From assembly GCA_002395225.1 (NCBI GenBank), contig DGWH01000012.1:1-51373 (forward strand): a stretch of DNA of 51,373 nt, read 5' to 3'. Source of the DNA: Christensenella sp. UBA4263. GTDB lineage: Bacteria; Bacillota; Clostridia; Christensenellales; Aristaeellaceae. The notes below the pieces were generated by a model. That model worked only from the letters and a program-made list of their open reading frames with translations. It was not told where the DNA came from and searched no databases. The position numbers and the translations under genes are program-made. Shown in pieces: positions 42,601-50,174 of the stretch; position 1 is the stretch's first letter, and the number at the start of each line of letters is the position of its first letter.

Positions 42601-42722
42601 GAACACAGCTGACACCGGATGTCGTGGATGCCTTCCTGCGCCTGGCAGAAAAAGGTGTCCTGCGGGCAGAGGATGATGACGGCGGCGGAACGACCGAAAA
42701 CATCGAGAATATCAAAAGCTGA
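39684..42722 (+). CDS. Sensor with extracytoplasmic beta-propeller and cytoplasmic HD-GYP phosphodiesterase domain
   Basis: A 1012-residue membrane receptor. A signal peptide (about 1-22) is followed by about 650 residues of repeated WIGTNDSGV- and GLIRYDG-type blades, as in the two-component regulator propellers of Bacteroides hybrid sensors, then a Y_Y_Y-like domain (about 670-755, with FNYSLNNPQVSFHLDGFDD), one membrane helix (about 768-788), a coiled coil and an HD-GYP domain (about 825-985). The catalytic residues are intact: HSTRV, LLHDIGKIGVP (HD at 862-863), HHERPDGKGYP (GYP from 923). It should degrade cyclic di-GMP when the outside ligand binds or leaves. A histidine kinase domain is absent, so the output is direct. 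Start at 39684 was chosen for AGGAGC at about 8 bp and the signal peptide. The ligand is unknown, perhaps a sugar. Confidence 0.93.
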   Translation: MKKTILSLLVTLILLLIAVLAVGESGEENAKPVITVDPLGQSEGYMAVMYDNSNGLPTSEANDIVETSEGFIWIGSYSGLIRYDGNTFERIDSTTGIASVVCLFVDSRDRLWIGTNDSGVAVMEKGEIRMWGKKDGLQSVAIRAITEDSTGTIYVATTNGIAAIDHEMNLRMLEDSQIVNAYMRNLRLGPDDTLYGLTQDGNIFSMKNQVIQLYRKRDDLRVQEITSIYPDPQHPGYLYVGTESSQIYYGSFERNFAAMGIKDISPLNYIEHFQQIDGKLWICANNGIGAVDKEGFHLLRNLPMDKSILRILVDYAGNLWFASSRQGIMKIVPNQFSDLYDRYHVPEDVVNTTCKYGDQLFIGTDSGLTVLGSLGIVEHLPLTKVVTASGKDLGATDLIEWLKGCRIRSITRDSLGRLWIATWRKYGLLRYDQGEVMAFTSADGLFSERVRVAAEAKDGSILVANTGGVSIIRGDTVVGRIGKDDGIVNTEILTVTEAANGDIVMGSDGDGIYIAGKDGLRHLCTDDGLSSDVVMRIKYDKARDIFWIVTSNSLSFMDSDYHISTIRKFPYSNNFDLYENSKGDMWILSSNGIYVVPAATLLANEEISPVYYGTDNGLPCITTANSYSELDSQGNLYIAGSTGVAKVNIEKPFDNVNDLKVVVPYLEADGATIYPDPDGSFTIPQNTRKLTVPSYVFNYSLNNPQVSFHLDGFDDTIKTTDRSDLVPVDYTNLRGGTYHYVMQLRDNMGRGNKVVSVEIVKQKAFYEEIWFYVLVCLAALLLLTAIVRLYIRKKTLKLEQKQKETMALVKSITEAFAKVIDMKDKYTNGHSTRVANFTKMLAEELGYDEETCQKYYQIALLHDIGKIGVPPEVLNKPGKLTDEEFATIKKHTTLGYEALKDITIMPDLAIGAQAHHERPDGKGYPNHLKGDEIPRVAQIIAVADCFDAMYSNRPYRGRMNFDRVVSIIREVSGTQLTPDVVDAFLRLAEKGVLRAEDDDGGGTTENIENIKS

Positions 42723-42750
42723 CATCTCTGTCTGAAACAACCGACCTGAA

Positions 42751-42790
42751 AACGCCCAAAGCCGGCTCTGTCGTGCTTTGGGCGTTCCTT
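42751..42790 (+). terminator. Terminator after the HD-GYP gene
   Basis: Perfect 12-bp stem (42751-42762 with 42775-42786) followed by CCTTTAT. It is 28 bp after the stop. 42791-42883 shows nothing. Confidence 0.85.
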
Positions 42791-42883
42791 TATCCTGTAT
42801 TCAGTTCCGGTTCTAGTGTCAATAAGGGTGTCCCACCGGCACGAATCGGATATTTTACGTCATCCTGACCTCCGCCGGAAATG

Positions 42884-42911
42884 AAAAAAGACTGCAGATG
42901 CAGTCTTTTTG
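42884..42911. terminator. Terminator of the 6S RNA gene
   Basis: 11-bp stem (42885-42895 with 42900-42910, loop of 4) with T-runs on both strands. On the minus strand it lies about 10 nt past the closing stem of the 6S RNA. Confidence 0.88.
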
Positions 42912-42915
42912 TTTC

Positions 42916-43116
42916 ATATAAAAACCCGAAATGCCGCTGCTGCCACTTTTCCACCCACCGTCTCGGCAGGTCGGTGCCCTGCGCTCTACTTCTGCCGTCC
43001 CCTGGCGTTAAAAACGGGGGCATGGCATCCACAAATCGACTCCGGACTCCAGTTATGAAAATGTAGGAGAAAACAAAGCAGCCGACGAACACTCCAGGCT
43101 TTTTGCCTTGCTGACG
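42916..43116 (-). ncRNA. ssrS: 6S RNA (SsrS)
   Basis: 6S RNA mimics an open promoter and holds sigma-70/sigma-A RNA polymerase in stationary phase. The minus-strand transcript of about 200 nt folds as the family rod. The closing stem pairs AAAAA.CC.GGAGTG (43090-43106) with CATTTC.GGG.TTTTT (42919-42933). Next to it GAGTGTTCGTCGGC and GCAGCAGCGGCATTTCGG match E. coli 6S positions (GAGATGTTCGCAAGC and GCGGCGGCATCTCGG). A large bubble follows, and the tip has a CCCC/GGGG stem capped by CGTT-TTT-AACG. It has a perfect promoter and its own terminator. Exact ends are uncertain by several bases. A short minus-strand open frame (42790-43092) over it is not a gene. Confidence 0.85.
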
Positions 43117-43122
43117 TTGGTA

Positions 43123-43151
43123 ATTATATCAATAGCCGCACAGACTGTCAA
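43123..43151 (-). promoter_or_regulatory. Perfect-consensus promoter of the 6S RNA gene
   Basis: Minus-strand TTGACA (43146-43151), 17-bp spacer, TATAAT (43123-43128). All twelve bases match. The start falls near 43116, just at the predicted 5' end. 43152-43247 shows only a weak hairpin (CCGTTC/GAACGG near 43191-43212). Confidence 0.9.
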
Positions 43152-43247
43152 CGCATTTTTGAACATTTAACAAATTCGTAACAAGTTCGCCGTTCCTGCA
43201 AAGAAGAACGGGAAAATGACGAAAACCTCCAAATGCGCAAATACAGG

Positions 43248-45047
43248 TCAGGCCTTGGCTTTGCTGTTTTCAATGCGCTCCGCCAGATCTGTCAGATAGA
43301 GCCACCGTTCCTCTGCCGCCTCAAGTTCGGCGGTGGTTTTTTCCTTTTCCGCGGTCATTTCCGTCAGCCGGACATAGTCTGAGGCATGACGGGCCATTTC
43401 CCGGTCAAGCTCTTCCAGCCGTGCGTTGAGAGCCGCCAGGCGTCCGTCGATTTCCCTGTAATCCTGTGCCTCACGGAACGTCATCCGAAGTTCCCGCTGA
43501 TGTTCCCGCTTCCGCCGCCCCTGTTCATTCTCATTTTCCGCAGGCTTTTTCTTTTCCTCCGCGGCCTGTTCCATCGCCAGCAGGTAATCCGAGAACGAGC
43601 AGGCATACTGCACAATCTGCCCGTCTTCAAAGGCAAAGAGCCGGTTGGTGACCCGATCCACAAAATAGCGGTCATGTGAGACGGTCAGGACCGCGCCTTC
43701 AAAATCCTCCAGATAGTTCTCCAGGATCTCCAGCGTGCTGATATCCAGATCATTGGTCGGTTCATCCAGAACCAGCACATTGGGCGCTTCCATCAGAATC
43801 CCGCAAAGATACAGCCGGCGTCTTTCGCCGCCGGAGAGACGGGATACCGGTGTCAGCTGCACATCCATCGGGAACAGAAAGCGCTCCAGCATCTGTGACG
43901 CGGACAGGCGCCCGTCCCTCGTCTCCACATATTCCGCAATATCCCGCAGATAGTCAATCACCCGTACATTCTCCGGAATTTCCGGGAACTCCTGCCGGAA
44001 ATAGCCGATTTTCACCGTATCCCCAATGGTCACCGTTCCGGTGTCCGGGGAACGTTCCCCTGTCAGAACGGAAAGAAGGGAGGTCTTTCCGCATCCGTTG
44101 GGACCGACAATGGCCATCCGCTCATCCCGCAGAACCGTGTACGTAAAGTTGTCAAACAGCCGGCGGCCGCCCAGGGTAAGACTGATTCCCTCACACTCAA
44201 TAATCTTCCGCCCAAGCCGGCGGCCGGCGCTTTCCAGCGTCAGCTGCGCGTCCTGCTGCGGACCGCGCATCGCGGACAGCGTCTCAAAGCGTTCAATCCG
44301 TGCCTTCTGTTTCGTACTTCTGGCCTGGGCTCCCCGGCGGATCCAGGCCAGCTCCTTCCGCAGAATGGCAGAACGCTTCCTGGCCTGGGCATTCTCATTT
44401 TCAAGCCGCGCGGCCTTTTCCTCCAGGTATACCGAATAACTGCCCTCATGGATAAAAAGCCGGCCCTTGTCCAGTTCATAGATGCTCGTACAGATGCGGT
44501 CCAGGAAATACCGGTCATGGGTCACCATTAACAGCGCCCCGCGGATCCCGGAAAGGCGTTCCTCCAGCATCTGTACCGTCGCGGCATCCAGATGGTTGGT
44601 CGGTTCATCCAGAATCAGGAGATCCACCGGACGGATCAGTGCTGCCGCCATGGCGACCCGTTTTTTCTGTCCGCCTGACATGGCCGCCACATCCGCCTCC
44701 GCGTCCCTGATTCCCATCTGCATCAGGGCAGACACCGCTTCATACATTTCAATGGTGCCCACATTTTTGGGGGCATCCAGCAGGACCTGTTCCCAGGCCG
44801 TCCGGTGTTCCCGGTAATCCGGCATCTGGGGCAGGCAGGCGATGGTCAGCCCGCTGCGCCGCTGGATCGTTCCCTCATCCATCTCCTCAATGCCCGCCGC
44901 GATTTTAAGGAAAGTGCTTTTGCCGGTTCCATTGATTCCCACAATGCCGATCCGGGCATTTTCCTCAACATAGCAGGTAACACCCTCAAGCACCGGCTTG
45001 AGGGTGAACCGCTTCACCACATTTTCACAGGAAAGAATTACTGACAT
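43248..45047 (-). CDS. uup: ABC-F family ATPase, Uup type
   Basis: A soluble 599-residue protein with two ATP-binding cassettes and no membrane part. Cassette one has Walker A GINGTGKST, signature SGGQKKR and LILDEPTNHLD; cassette two has GPNGCGKTS, SGGERRR and LVLDEPTNDLD. The linker with AWIRRGAQARSTKQKARI is typical of Uup, and the C-terminal coiled coil (about 520-595) is also Uup-like. ABC-F proteins act on the ribosome or, for Uup, in ribosome assembly and DNA stability; the exact role here is inferred. It overlaps the end of the AAA gene by 10 bp, so translation is coupled. Confidence 0.93.
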   Translation of the reverse strand: MSVILSCENVVKRFTLKPVLEGVTCYVEENARIGIVGINGTGKSTFLKIAAGIEEMDEGTIQRRSGLTIACLPQMPDYREHRTAWEQVLLDAPKNVGTIEMYEAVSALMQMGIRDAEADVAAMSGGQKKRVAMAAALIRPVDLLILDEPTNHLDAATVQMLEERLSGIRGALLMVTHDRYFLDRICTSIYELDKGRLFIHEGSYSVYLEEKAARLENENAQARKRSAILRKELAWIRRGAQARSTKQKARIERFETLSAMRGPQQDAQLTLESAGRRLGRKIIECEGISLTLGGRRLFDNFTYTVLRDERMAIVGPNGCGKTSLLSVLTGERSPDTGTVTIGDTVKIGYFRQEFPEIPENVRVIDYLRDIAEYVETRDGRLSASQMLERFLFPMDVQLTPVSRLSGGERRRLYLCGILMEAPNVLVLDEPTNDLDISTLEILENYLEDFEGAVLTVSHDRYFVDRVTNRLFAFEDGQIVQYACSFSDYLLAMEQAAEEKKKPAENENEQGRRKREHQRELRMTFREAQDYREIDGRLAALNARLEELDREMARHASDYVRLTEMTAEKEKTTAELEAAEERWLYLTDLAERIENSKAKA

Positions 45048-46594
45048 ACAACCGGCTCCTCAGAGGCAGGCATTTCCATCTGCGCAGGCGTGTCCGTCCC
45101 GCCGTCTTTGGGTTCCTCTGCCGGCACGGCTTTGGCATCCGCCTCTGCCTGTGCTTTTGCGGCCTCCTCCTCCCCATACAGGGCTGTCCTGGCATCTGCC
45201 TCCGTCAGCTCCTGCAGCATTTCCTTCGTAATTTCCCCTTTGGTGGTGGCCAGACGGTTCGCCTGCTCCTGGACCAGTTTTTCAAGCGTATTGCGCATGC
45301 CGCGGGCGTTGCCGAAATCCATGCGGTCACTCATGGTCATCCCCTTCAGCATCTCACGGACGACCTTTTGTGCCTCCTCGGTGACCTTATACCCCTGCTT
45401 TTTCGCATTCATTTCAAGAATGCCCATCAGCTCATCATCCGTATAATCCGGGAAATCAATATACTTGTTAAACCGGGAAATCAGGCCCGGGTTGCTGGTC
45501 AGGAAGTCATGCATCAGGTCGGTATAGCCGGCCACAATGACCACCAGATCATCCCGATGGTCCTCCATGAGCTTTACCAGGGTATCAATGGCCTCATGAC
45601 CAAAATCATTGTCCATTCCCTTGCGGGCCAGTGCATAGGCCTCATCGATAAACAGAATGCCGCCGATGGCGCTGTTGACCACCTCGGTCACCTTCCCGGC
45701 CGTCTGTCCCACATATCCGGCTACCAGTCCACTCCGGTCCGTCTCAATCAGCTGGCCCTGGCTGAGGAAGCCCAGCTGCTTGTAAATCTTCGCCACCAGA
45801 CGGGCCACGGTCGTTTTGCCGGTGCCGGGATTCCCTGTAAAGACCATGTGGAACGACATGTCCATCACCTTGAGGCCATGTTCCTCCCGCATTTTCCGGA
45901 CCTTAATCAGGTTGATCAGCGTATGAACTTCCTTTTTCACATCCGCAAGACCAATCAGGCTGTCCAGCTCCGCCACCAGCTCATCTGCCGTCTTCTCCTC
46001 CGGTTCCGCTGCCTTCCCGTTCTCCGTCTTCTTTTTCTCCGCATCTTTCCGGGCCCCGGGAGCCTCTGCGCGGATCTCCTCCTGCACCCCTGCATGCCGT
46101 CCGGCCGCCCGGGTCAGCAGGAACGTCCGAAGCGCTCCGGCATAGGAGGTAATGAACTGCAGTTCCTTTCCATTCAGGTCGCCGTCAACCTCGGCAGCCG
46201 CATACAGCAGGCGGCTGAGCGCATCCACAAACTTCTGGGCAGAGGTCGTTCCGTCCTTGTCATCCATCGCCTGGCAGCATCTGAGCAGCAGCGGCGTTCC
46301 CTCCGCAAAGGAGCGGTTCTTAAAGCCGATGTTCAGTGCCTGCTCCGGCGTCGCCTTGCCGATCTGCAGGATATCCCGGCTGGGAACCGTCGCAATATAC
46401 GTCAGCATGGACTTGTCCGGTGTTCCGCCGGCCATGGCCAGTTTCAGCAACAGTGACTGCACATACATATCCAGAAACAGGCGGATATCGCTTTTCCCTA
46501 CCCGCTGCCAGTTTCCGCTGGAAACCAGCTGATCACAGCACTCAGACATCTGCCTGTACGCTTCTTTTCCTTTGTTGAGTTCCTTGATTTCCAT
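45038..46594 (-). CDS. SpoVK/CbbX-like AAA+ protein with an N-terminal TerB-like region
   Basis: A 518-residue protein. The N-terminal about 165 residues are helical and contain ALSRLLYAAAEVDGDLNGKELQFI, like TerB-type domains with their xxDG motif. A charged linker (about 165-205) follows, then a CbbX/SpoVK-type AAA+ module: Walker A GNPGTGKTT (254-262), GYVGQTAGKV pore loop, Walker B ILFIDEAYAL (about 313-322), and the NPGLISRFNKYIDFPD arginine-finger region; a Pro/Glu-rich tail ends it. SpoVK, CbbX and EccA relatives remodel protein complexes; the client here is unknown. Ribosome binding site GGAGG. It is translated just before uup and may be in the pepP-ispE-flippase operon, since no terminator was seen in the 114 bp before it. 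Confidence 0.88.
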   Translation of the reverse strand: MEIKELNKGKEAYRQMSECCDQLVSSGNWQRVGKSDIRLFLDMYVQSLLLKLAMAGGTPDKSMLTYIATVPSRDILQIGKATPEQALNIGFKNRSFAEGTPLLLRCCQAMDDKDGTTSAQKFVDALSRLLYAAAEVDGDLNGKELQFITSYAGALRTFLLTRAAGRHAGVQEEIRAEAPGARKDAEKKKTENGKAAEPEEKTADELVAELDSLIGLADVKKEVHTLINLIKVRKMREEHGLKVMDMSFHMVFTGNPGTGKTTVARLVAKIYKQLGFLSQGQLIETDRSGLVAGYVGQTAGKVTEVVNSAIGGILFIDEAYALARKGMDNDFGHEAIDTLVKLMEDHRDDLVVIVAGYTDLMHDFLTSNPGLISRFNKYIDFPDYTDDELMGILEMNAKKQGYKVTEEAQKVVREMLKGMTMSDRMDFGNARGMRNTLEKLVQEQANRLATTKGEITKEMLQELTEADARTALYGEEEAAKAQAEADAKAVPAEEPKDGGTDTPAQMEMPASEEPVVCQ

Positions 46595-46708
46595 ATACCA
46601 TTTCCTCCATTTTGGTCATTTGCCGCGCTGCACGTTCCGGCAGGAATCCGTCCATTATTCCGGTCCGTGCCCGCTGCAGAACCGTTTCCCCCGCTCTCCG
46701 GCCAATCC

Positions 46709-48001
46709 TCAGTGCCTGAACCGGGCCCGCACATGGTTAATCTTCCCGCGCAGACGCTCGCGCTCCGCCGGGCTGAGAATAAAGACACTGGACAGCGGCA
46801 GACGGTACATACGAAGATAATAGGCAAGAAAGAGAATCCCCGTTACCAGATACGAGATCACAGAGGCAAGTGCCGCACCCATTTTTCCCCACAGGGGAAT
46901 CGTAAAGGCATTGCAGATGATATTCACGACAACGGATACAGACAGCATTCCCAGATAAACGCCCTTTTTCCCCTGTGCCAGAAGGAGAGTCCCAATAATC
47001 TTAAACCAGCTCATGGGGAGGATGCCGGCAATCAGCAGGACGGTGACCGAATAGGCGGGCATATAGGCCCTGCCGGCCAGAAGATAGATCACCGGCCGTC
47101 CAAGGACAAGAATGCCCAGCAGCATGATGGCCGTCAGGTAAAAATTGACCTTGAGGCTCATCGTCACCTCATCGACGGCATCATCCACGGCGGTTCTTGA
47201 AAACAGCACCTCACGGAACGCATCCGGAATCAGCCACCCGTATTCGGAAATGGATACCCCCAGGGTATAGTACCCGATTTCCACATCCGGCACATGGAAT
47301 ACATAACCCATCATCAGGGTATCCACACGATAATTGAGCGTCAGCATGAGCGTCGTAACCATACTGACGAAACCAAAGGGAATAATCTTTGCCGCAAAGG
47401 CAAGATCCGCGCGAAACGGATTGGGCAGCCGTCCCAGACGGATCAGGGCCAGAACGATGGTAATGACATCCCCGACGACCACCAGTGCCAGTGACACCAG
47501 AATCGTCCGCTTCATCGTATAGAAGGCCAGAATGGTGATCACGGTATTGGTAATCCTGGCCGTGAAGAAGATGACGTTTTTAAACTTTACATCCTCCACC
47601 ATGATCATGAAGCTCAGCTGATTGGCCAATACCTGAATGGGTGCCAGAAGGCAGACCGCCATAATGGCAAAGCTGTCGGTATATAACGATGAGGTAATGC
47701 CGATGCCCATGTAGATGAGAAACTGCAGGGCAAAGATCCGCAGAAACCGGTCCAGCACATCCGGAATCTGCTGGCGTTTATAATAAGGGTACGGCTGATA
47801 CAGTCCGAAGTTGGCCGTTACGGCAACGACGGAGAGAAGAGAGGAAATCCGTCCCAGTTCCCCTTTCAGCTGTGGTCCCAGAAAACGATTGGAATAGCTG
47901 GAAGCGATCAGCCCGATCACGACCGCAAAAATCTTGGTCAGGATCGTAAACAGATAATCATTGTTTACAATCCGGCCGAAAAGCCGCTTCATTCTGGCCA
48001 T
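46709..48001 (-). CDS. Polysaccharide (Wzx-type) flippase of the MOP superfamily
   Basis: A 430-residue integral membrane protein with about twelve predicted helices (IFAVVIGLIASSYSNRFLGPQLKGELG opens it, typical of the family). MOP flippases move lipid-linked sugars or oligosaccharides across the membrane for capsule, teichoic acid or glycan assembly. The usual linked glycosyltransferases are not adjacent; a GT-C enzyme and a sugar dehydratase occur elsewhere in the window. It starts one base after the ispE stop, with GAGGAGG inside the end of ispE, so it is clearly co-translated. Charged C-terminal tail ends in HVRARFRH. The substrate is unknown. Confidence 0.88.
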   Translation of the reverse strand: MARMKRLFGRIVNNDYLFTILTKIFAVVIGLIASSYSNRFLGPQLKGELGRISSLLSVVAVTANFGLYQPYPYYKRQQIPDVLDRFLRIFALQFLIYMGIGITSSLYTDSFAIMAVCLLAPIQVLANQLSFMIMVEDVKFKNVIFFTARITNTVITILAFYTMKRTILVSLALVVVGDVITIVLALIRLGRLPNPFRADLAFAAKIIPFGFVSMVTTLMLTLNYRVDTLMMGYVFHVPDVEIGYYTLGVSISEYGWLIPDAFREVLFSRTAVDDAVDEVTMSLKVNFYLTAIMLLGILVLGRPVIYLLAGRAYMPAYSVTVLLIAGILPMSWFKIIGTLLLAQGKKGVYLGMLSVSVVVNIICNAFTIPLWGKMGAALASVISYLVTGILFLAYYLRMYRLPLSSVFILSPAERERLRGKINHVRARFRH

Positions 48002-48892
48002 TCACTCCTCCTCCGTGATCTCAATGCCGGAATCCACCGTATGCATGGCGCGGGCATTGGGATATTTTTTCTGGAGCTCCTCCAGCGCCTCCCGGCACCG
48101 GTACGCATTGGGATAAATGCCAAAGACCACGGAGCCGCTTCCTGTCATCTGTGCCCCGATCGCACCGCTTTCTCTCAGGTCCTTCAGCGCCTCGCAGATT
48201 TTGGGCCGTTTTCTGACCGACACCGGTTCCAGGACATTTCCCATGGCACTCACCAGTTCACGCAGATGCCCCTCTGCCAGTGCCTGCTCGGCCGCCTCAT
48301 TATCCGGACGGTCTGCCGGATTGATTCCCTCCGTGTGCAGACTTTCAAATACCTCTTTGGTTGAAAGTCCCCGGCCGGGCTGGATGGTAATCAGATAGAT
48401 GGAGCGCCCCATGGGCCGTTCCATCACCTGCTCCCCGATCCCCTTCACCCGGCACAGCCCGCCGTGAAGACAGAACGGAACATCCGCCCCGATCTTAAGA
48501 CCAATCCGGCAAAGTTCCTCCAGGGACAGCCGGCAGTTCCACAGACGGTTAAGGGCCATAAGCGCCCCTGCCGCATCACTGCTTCCGCCGCCCATTCCCG
48601 CACAGACCGGAATGTACTTATGCAGCCGTATTTCTGCCCCTTTCCGAATCCCGGCCGCTTCCTGCAGGGTCTGCGCGGCCCGCATCACCAGATTCCGGTC
48701 ATCCGCCGGAATAAAGCTGTGCCGGTTGCTGGCCAGAAGCAGCGACAGGTCCTCTGCCTCCCTGATGTCCATCTGATCGCACAGCGTCACAGAGGAAATG
48801 AGCATATCCAGTTCATGATAGCCATCCGGTCTCTGTCCCAGAACATCCAGTGTCCAGTTGATTTTAGCTCTTGCCCTGACCAGCAGCCTCAT
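48002..48892 (-). CDS. ispE: 4-diphosphocytidyl-2-C-methyl-D-erythritol kinase IspE
   Basis: IspE phosphorylates CDP-methylerythritol in the non-mevalonate isoprenoid pathway. The 296-residue GHMP kinase has ARAKINWTLDVLGQRPDGYHELD at the start (substrate Lys and Asp region), the ATP loop PVCAGMGGGSSDAAGAL and the C-terminal MTGSGSVVFGIY. Length is normal. It overlaps pepP by 4 bp (ATGA) and abuts the flippase gene, so all three are co-translated. Isoprenoid lipids are carriers for the flippase substrate, which fits the grouping, although that is inference. Confidence 0.97.
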   Translation of the reverse strand: MRLLVRARAKINWTLDVLGQRPDGYHELDMLISSVTLCDQMDIREAEDLSLLLASNRHSFIPADDRNLVMRAAQTLQEAAGIRKGAEIRLHKYIPVCAGMGGGSSDAAGALMALNRLWNCRLSLEELCRIGLKIGADVPFCLHGGLCRVKGIGEQVMERPMGRSIYLITIQPGRGLSTKEVFESLHTEGINPADRPDNEAAEQALAEGHLRELVSAMGNVLEPVSVRKRPKICEALKDLRESGAIGAQMTGSGSVVFGIYPNAYRCREALEELQKKYPNARAMHTVDSGIEITEEE

Positions 48893-50169
48893 GCCTGTTC
48901 CATCCCTTCCGCCCTGCCACGCATGATTGTCTCGATTTCCTCCGCCGTACGCTCAATGCCCTCCGAAAGCACCGTACAGCCCTCCGCCGTAATCAGCAGA
49001 TCATCCTCGATACGGATTCCGATGCATTCCTCATCAATATACAGTCCCGGCTCATCACTGATGATCATCCCGGGCTCCAGCGGACGGTCCATGCGGTCAT
49101 AGGCATCATGTGTATCCAACCCGATCTGGTGCGAAACCCCATGCATGAAATACTTTCCAATCTCCTCCGCCCTGCTGATTTTGCCCATTTCCATGAGTCC
49201 CTCAGCCAGAACCGCCTTACACCGGTCATTCAGCTCTGTCAGGGTCTTTCCCGGTGCCGCAAATCCGGCGATTTCCCGGTTGGCACGCAGGACAAGATCA
49301 TAGTACTGCCTCTGCCGCGGCGTAAAGCGGCCGCTGGCCGGATACGTTCTTGAAATGTCCGCACAGTACCCCTCCACCCGGGCGCCAAGGTCCAGAAGGA
49401 CCAGACTGTCCTCTTCAATTTTCGAATGATTAAACTCATAATGCATGGAGCATCCGTTGATTCCCGAACCGACAATGGTCGGGAAAGACACCCCATCCGC
49501 GCCCAGCCGCTTAATTTCATATTCAAACTCTGCCTGAACCGCATATTCCATCATCCCGGGCCGCAGCGTCGAAAGAACCCGATTAAGGCCCTGATGCGTC
49601 AATTTCACGGCATTCCGGTAAGCCGCAATTTCCGCTGCTTCCTTGTTCATTCGCATTCGCGAGATGACCGGATGAATATCACAAAGATGCATGGCCGGAT
49701 AGAGTTTCAGCAGCTTTTCCGCCTGAAGCTGATTATAAAACGGAACACTGTCTATGGATTCCCTGTGACAGTCCATCCAGACCTTCTCCGGAAATTCTCT
49801 GCCCAGGATCCATTCAAGACGGGGCATCAGGTTCTGAATATACTGAACCTCCCCGCATCCGCTGATCTCTTTTGCCTCCCGGATCGTCACCCGCTTGCCC
49901 GTCCACCGTTCCATCTGCGGCACCGGCTGTTCAATGAACAGGATTTCCTTTGTGCGCCCGCCGGTCCTGGAAAGCAGCAGAGCCATATTTTCGCGCCGGA
50001 GACCGGTCAGGTACAAAAAGTGCCGGTTCACTTCAAACGGGAAACACTCATCCATGGAACTCGGAACCGGAGCCCCTGAAAAGAGGACGATTATCTCATT
50101 TTCACCTATGCGGGAAAGAAGCGTCTCCCTGCGCTTTGCATAATCTGCCTTGATCATTCTCGTCAACAT
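48889..50169 (-). CDS. pepP: Xaa-Pro aminopeptidase (M24B family)
   Basis: This 426-residue metallopeptidase removes the N-terminal residue next to proline. The N-terminal creatinase-like domain (FPFEVNRHFLYLTGL) is followed by the pita-bread domain with the five metal ligands: Asp in LLDLGARVEGYCADISRTYP (two Asp), His in HGVSHQIGLDTHD, Glu in SDEPGLYI and Glu in GIRIEDDLLIT. It starts 5 bp after the serine hydrolase stop. The first ATG (50169) and one four codons later (50157) are both possible; neither has a good ribosome binding site, and coupling to the upstream gene is likely. Overlaps ispE by 4 bp. Confidence 0.95.
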   Translation of the reverse strand: MLTRMIKADYAKRRETLLSRIGENEIIVLFSGAPVPSSMDECFPFEVNRHFLYLTGLRRENMALLLSRTGGRTKEILFIEQPVPQMERWTGKRVTIREAKEISGCGEVQYIQNLMPRLEWILGREFPEKVWMDCHRESIDSVPFYNQLQAEKLLKLYPAMHLCDIHPVISRMRMNKEAAEIAAYRNAVKLTHQGLNRVLSTLRPGMMEYAVQAEFEYEIKRLGADGVSFPTIVGSGINGCSMHYEFNHSKIEEDSLVLLDLGARVEGYCADISRTYPASGRFTPRQRQYYDLVLRANREIAGFAAPGKTLTELNDRCKAVLAEGLMEMGKISRAEEIGKYFMHGVSHQIGLDTHDAYDRMDRPLEPGMIISDEPGLYIDEECIGIRIEDDLLITAEGCTVLSEGIERTAEEIETIMRGRAEGMEQA

Positions 50170-50174
50170 CCCAT

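Noticed and set aside
42790..43092. 100-codon minus-strand open frame
   Set aside because: It overlaps the 6S RNA and its terminator, has no ribosome binding site, and its product looks like translated structured RNA.
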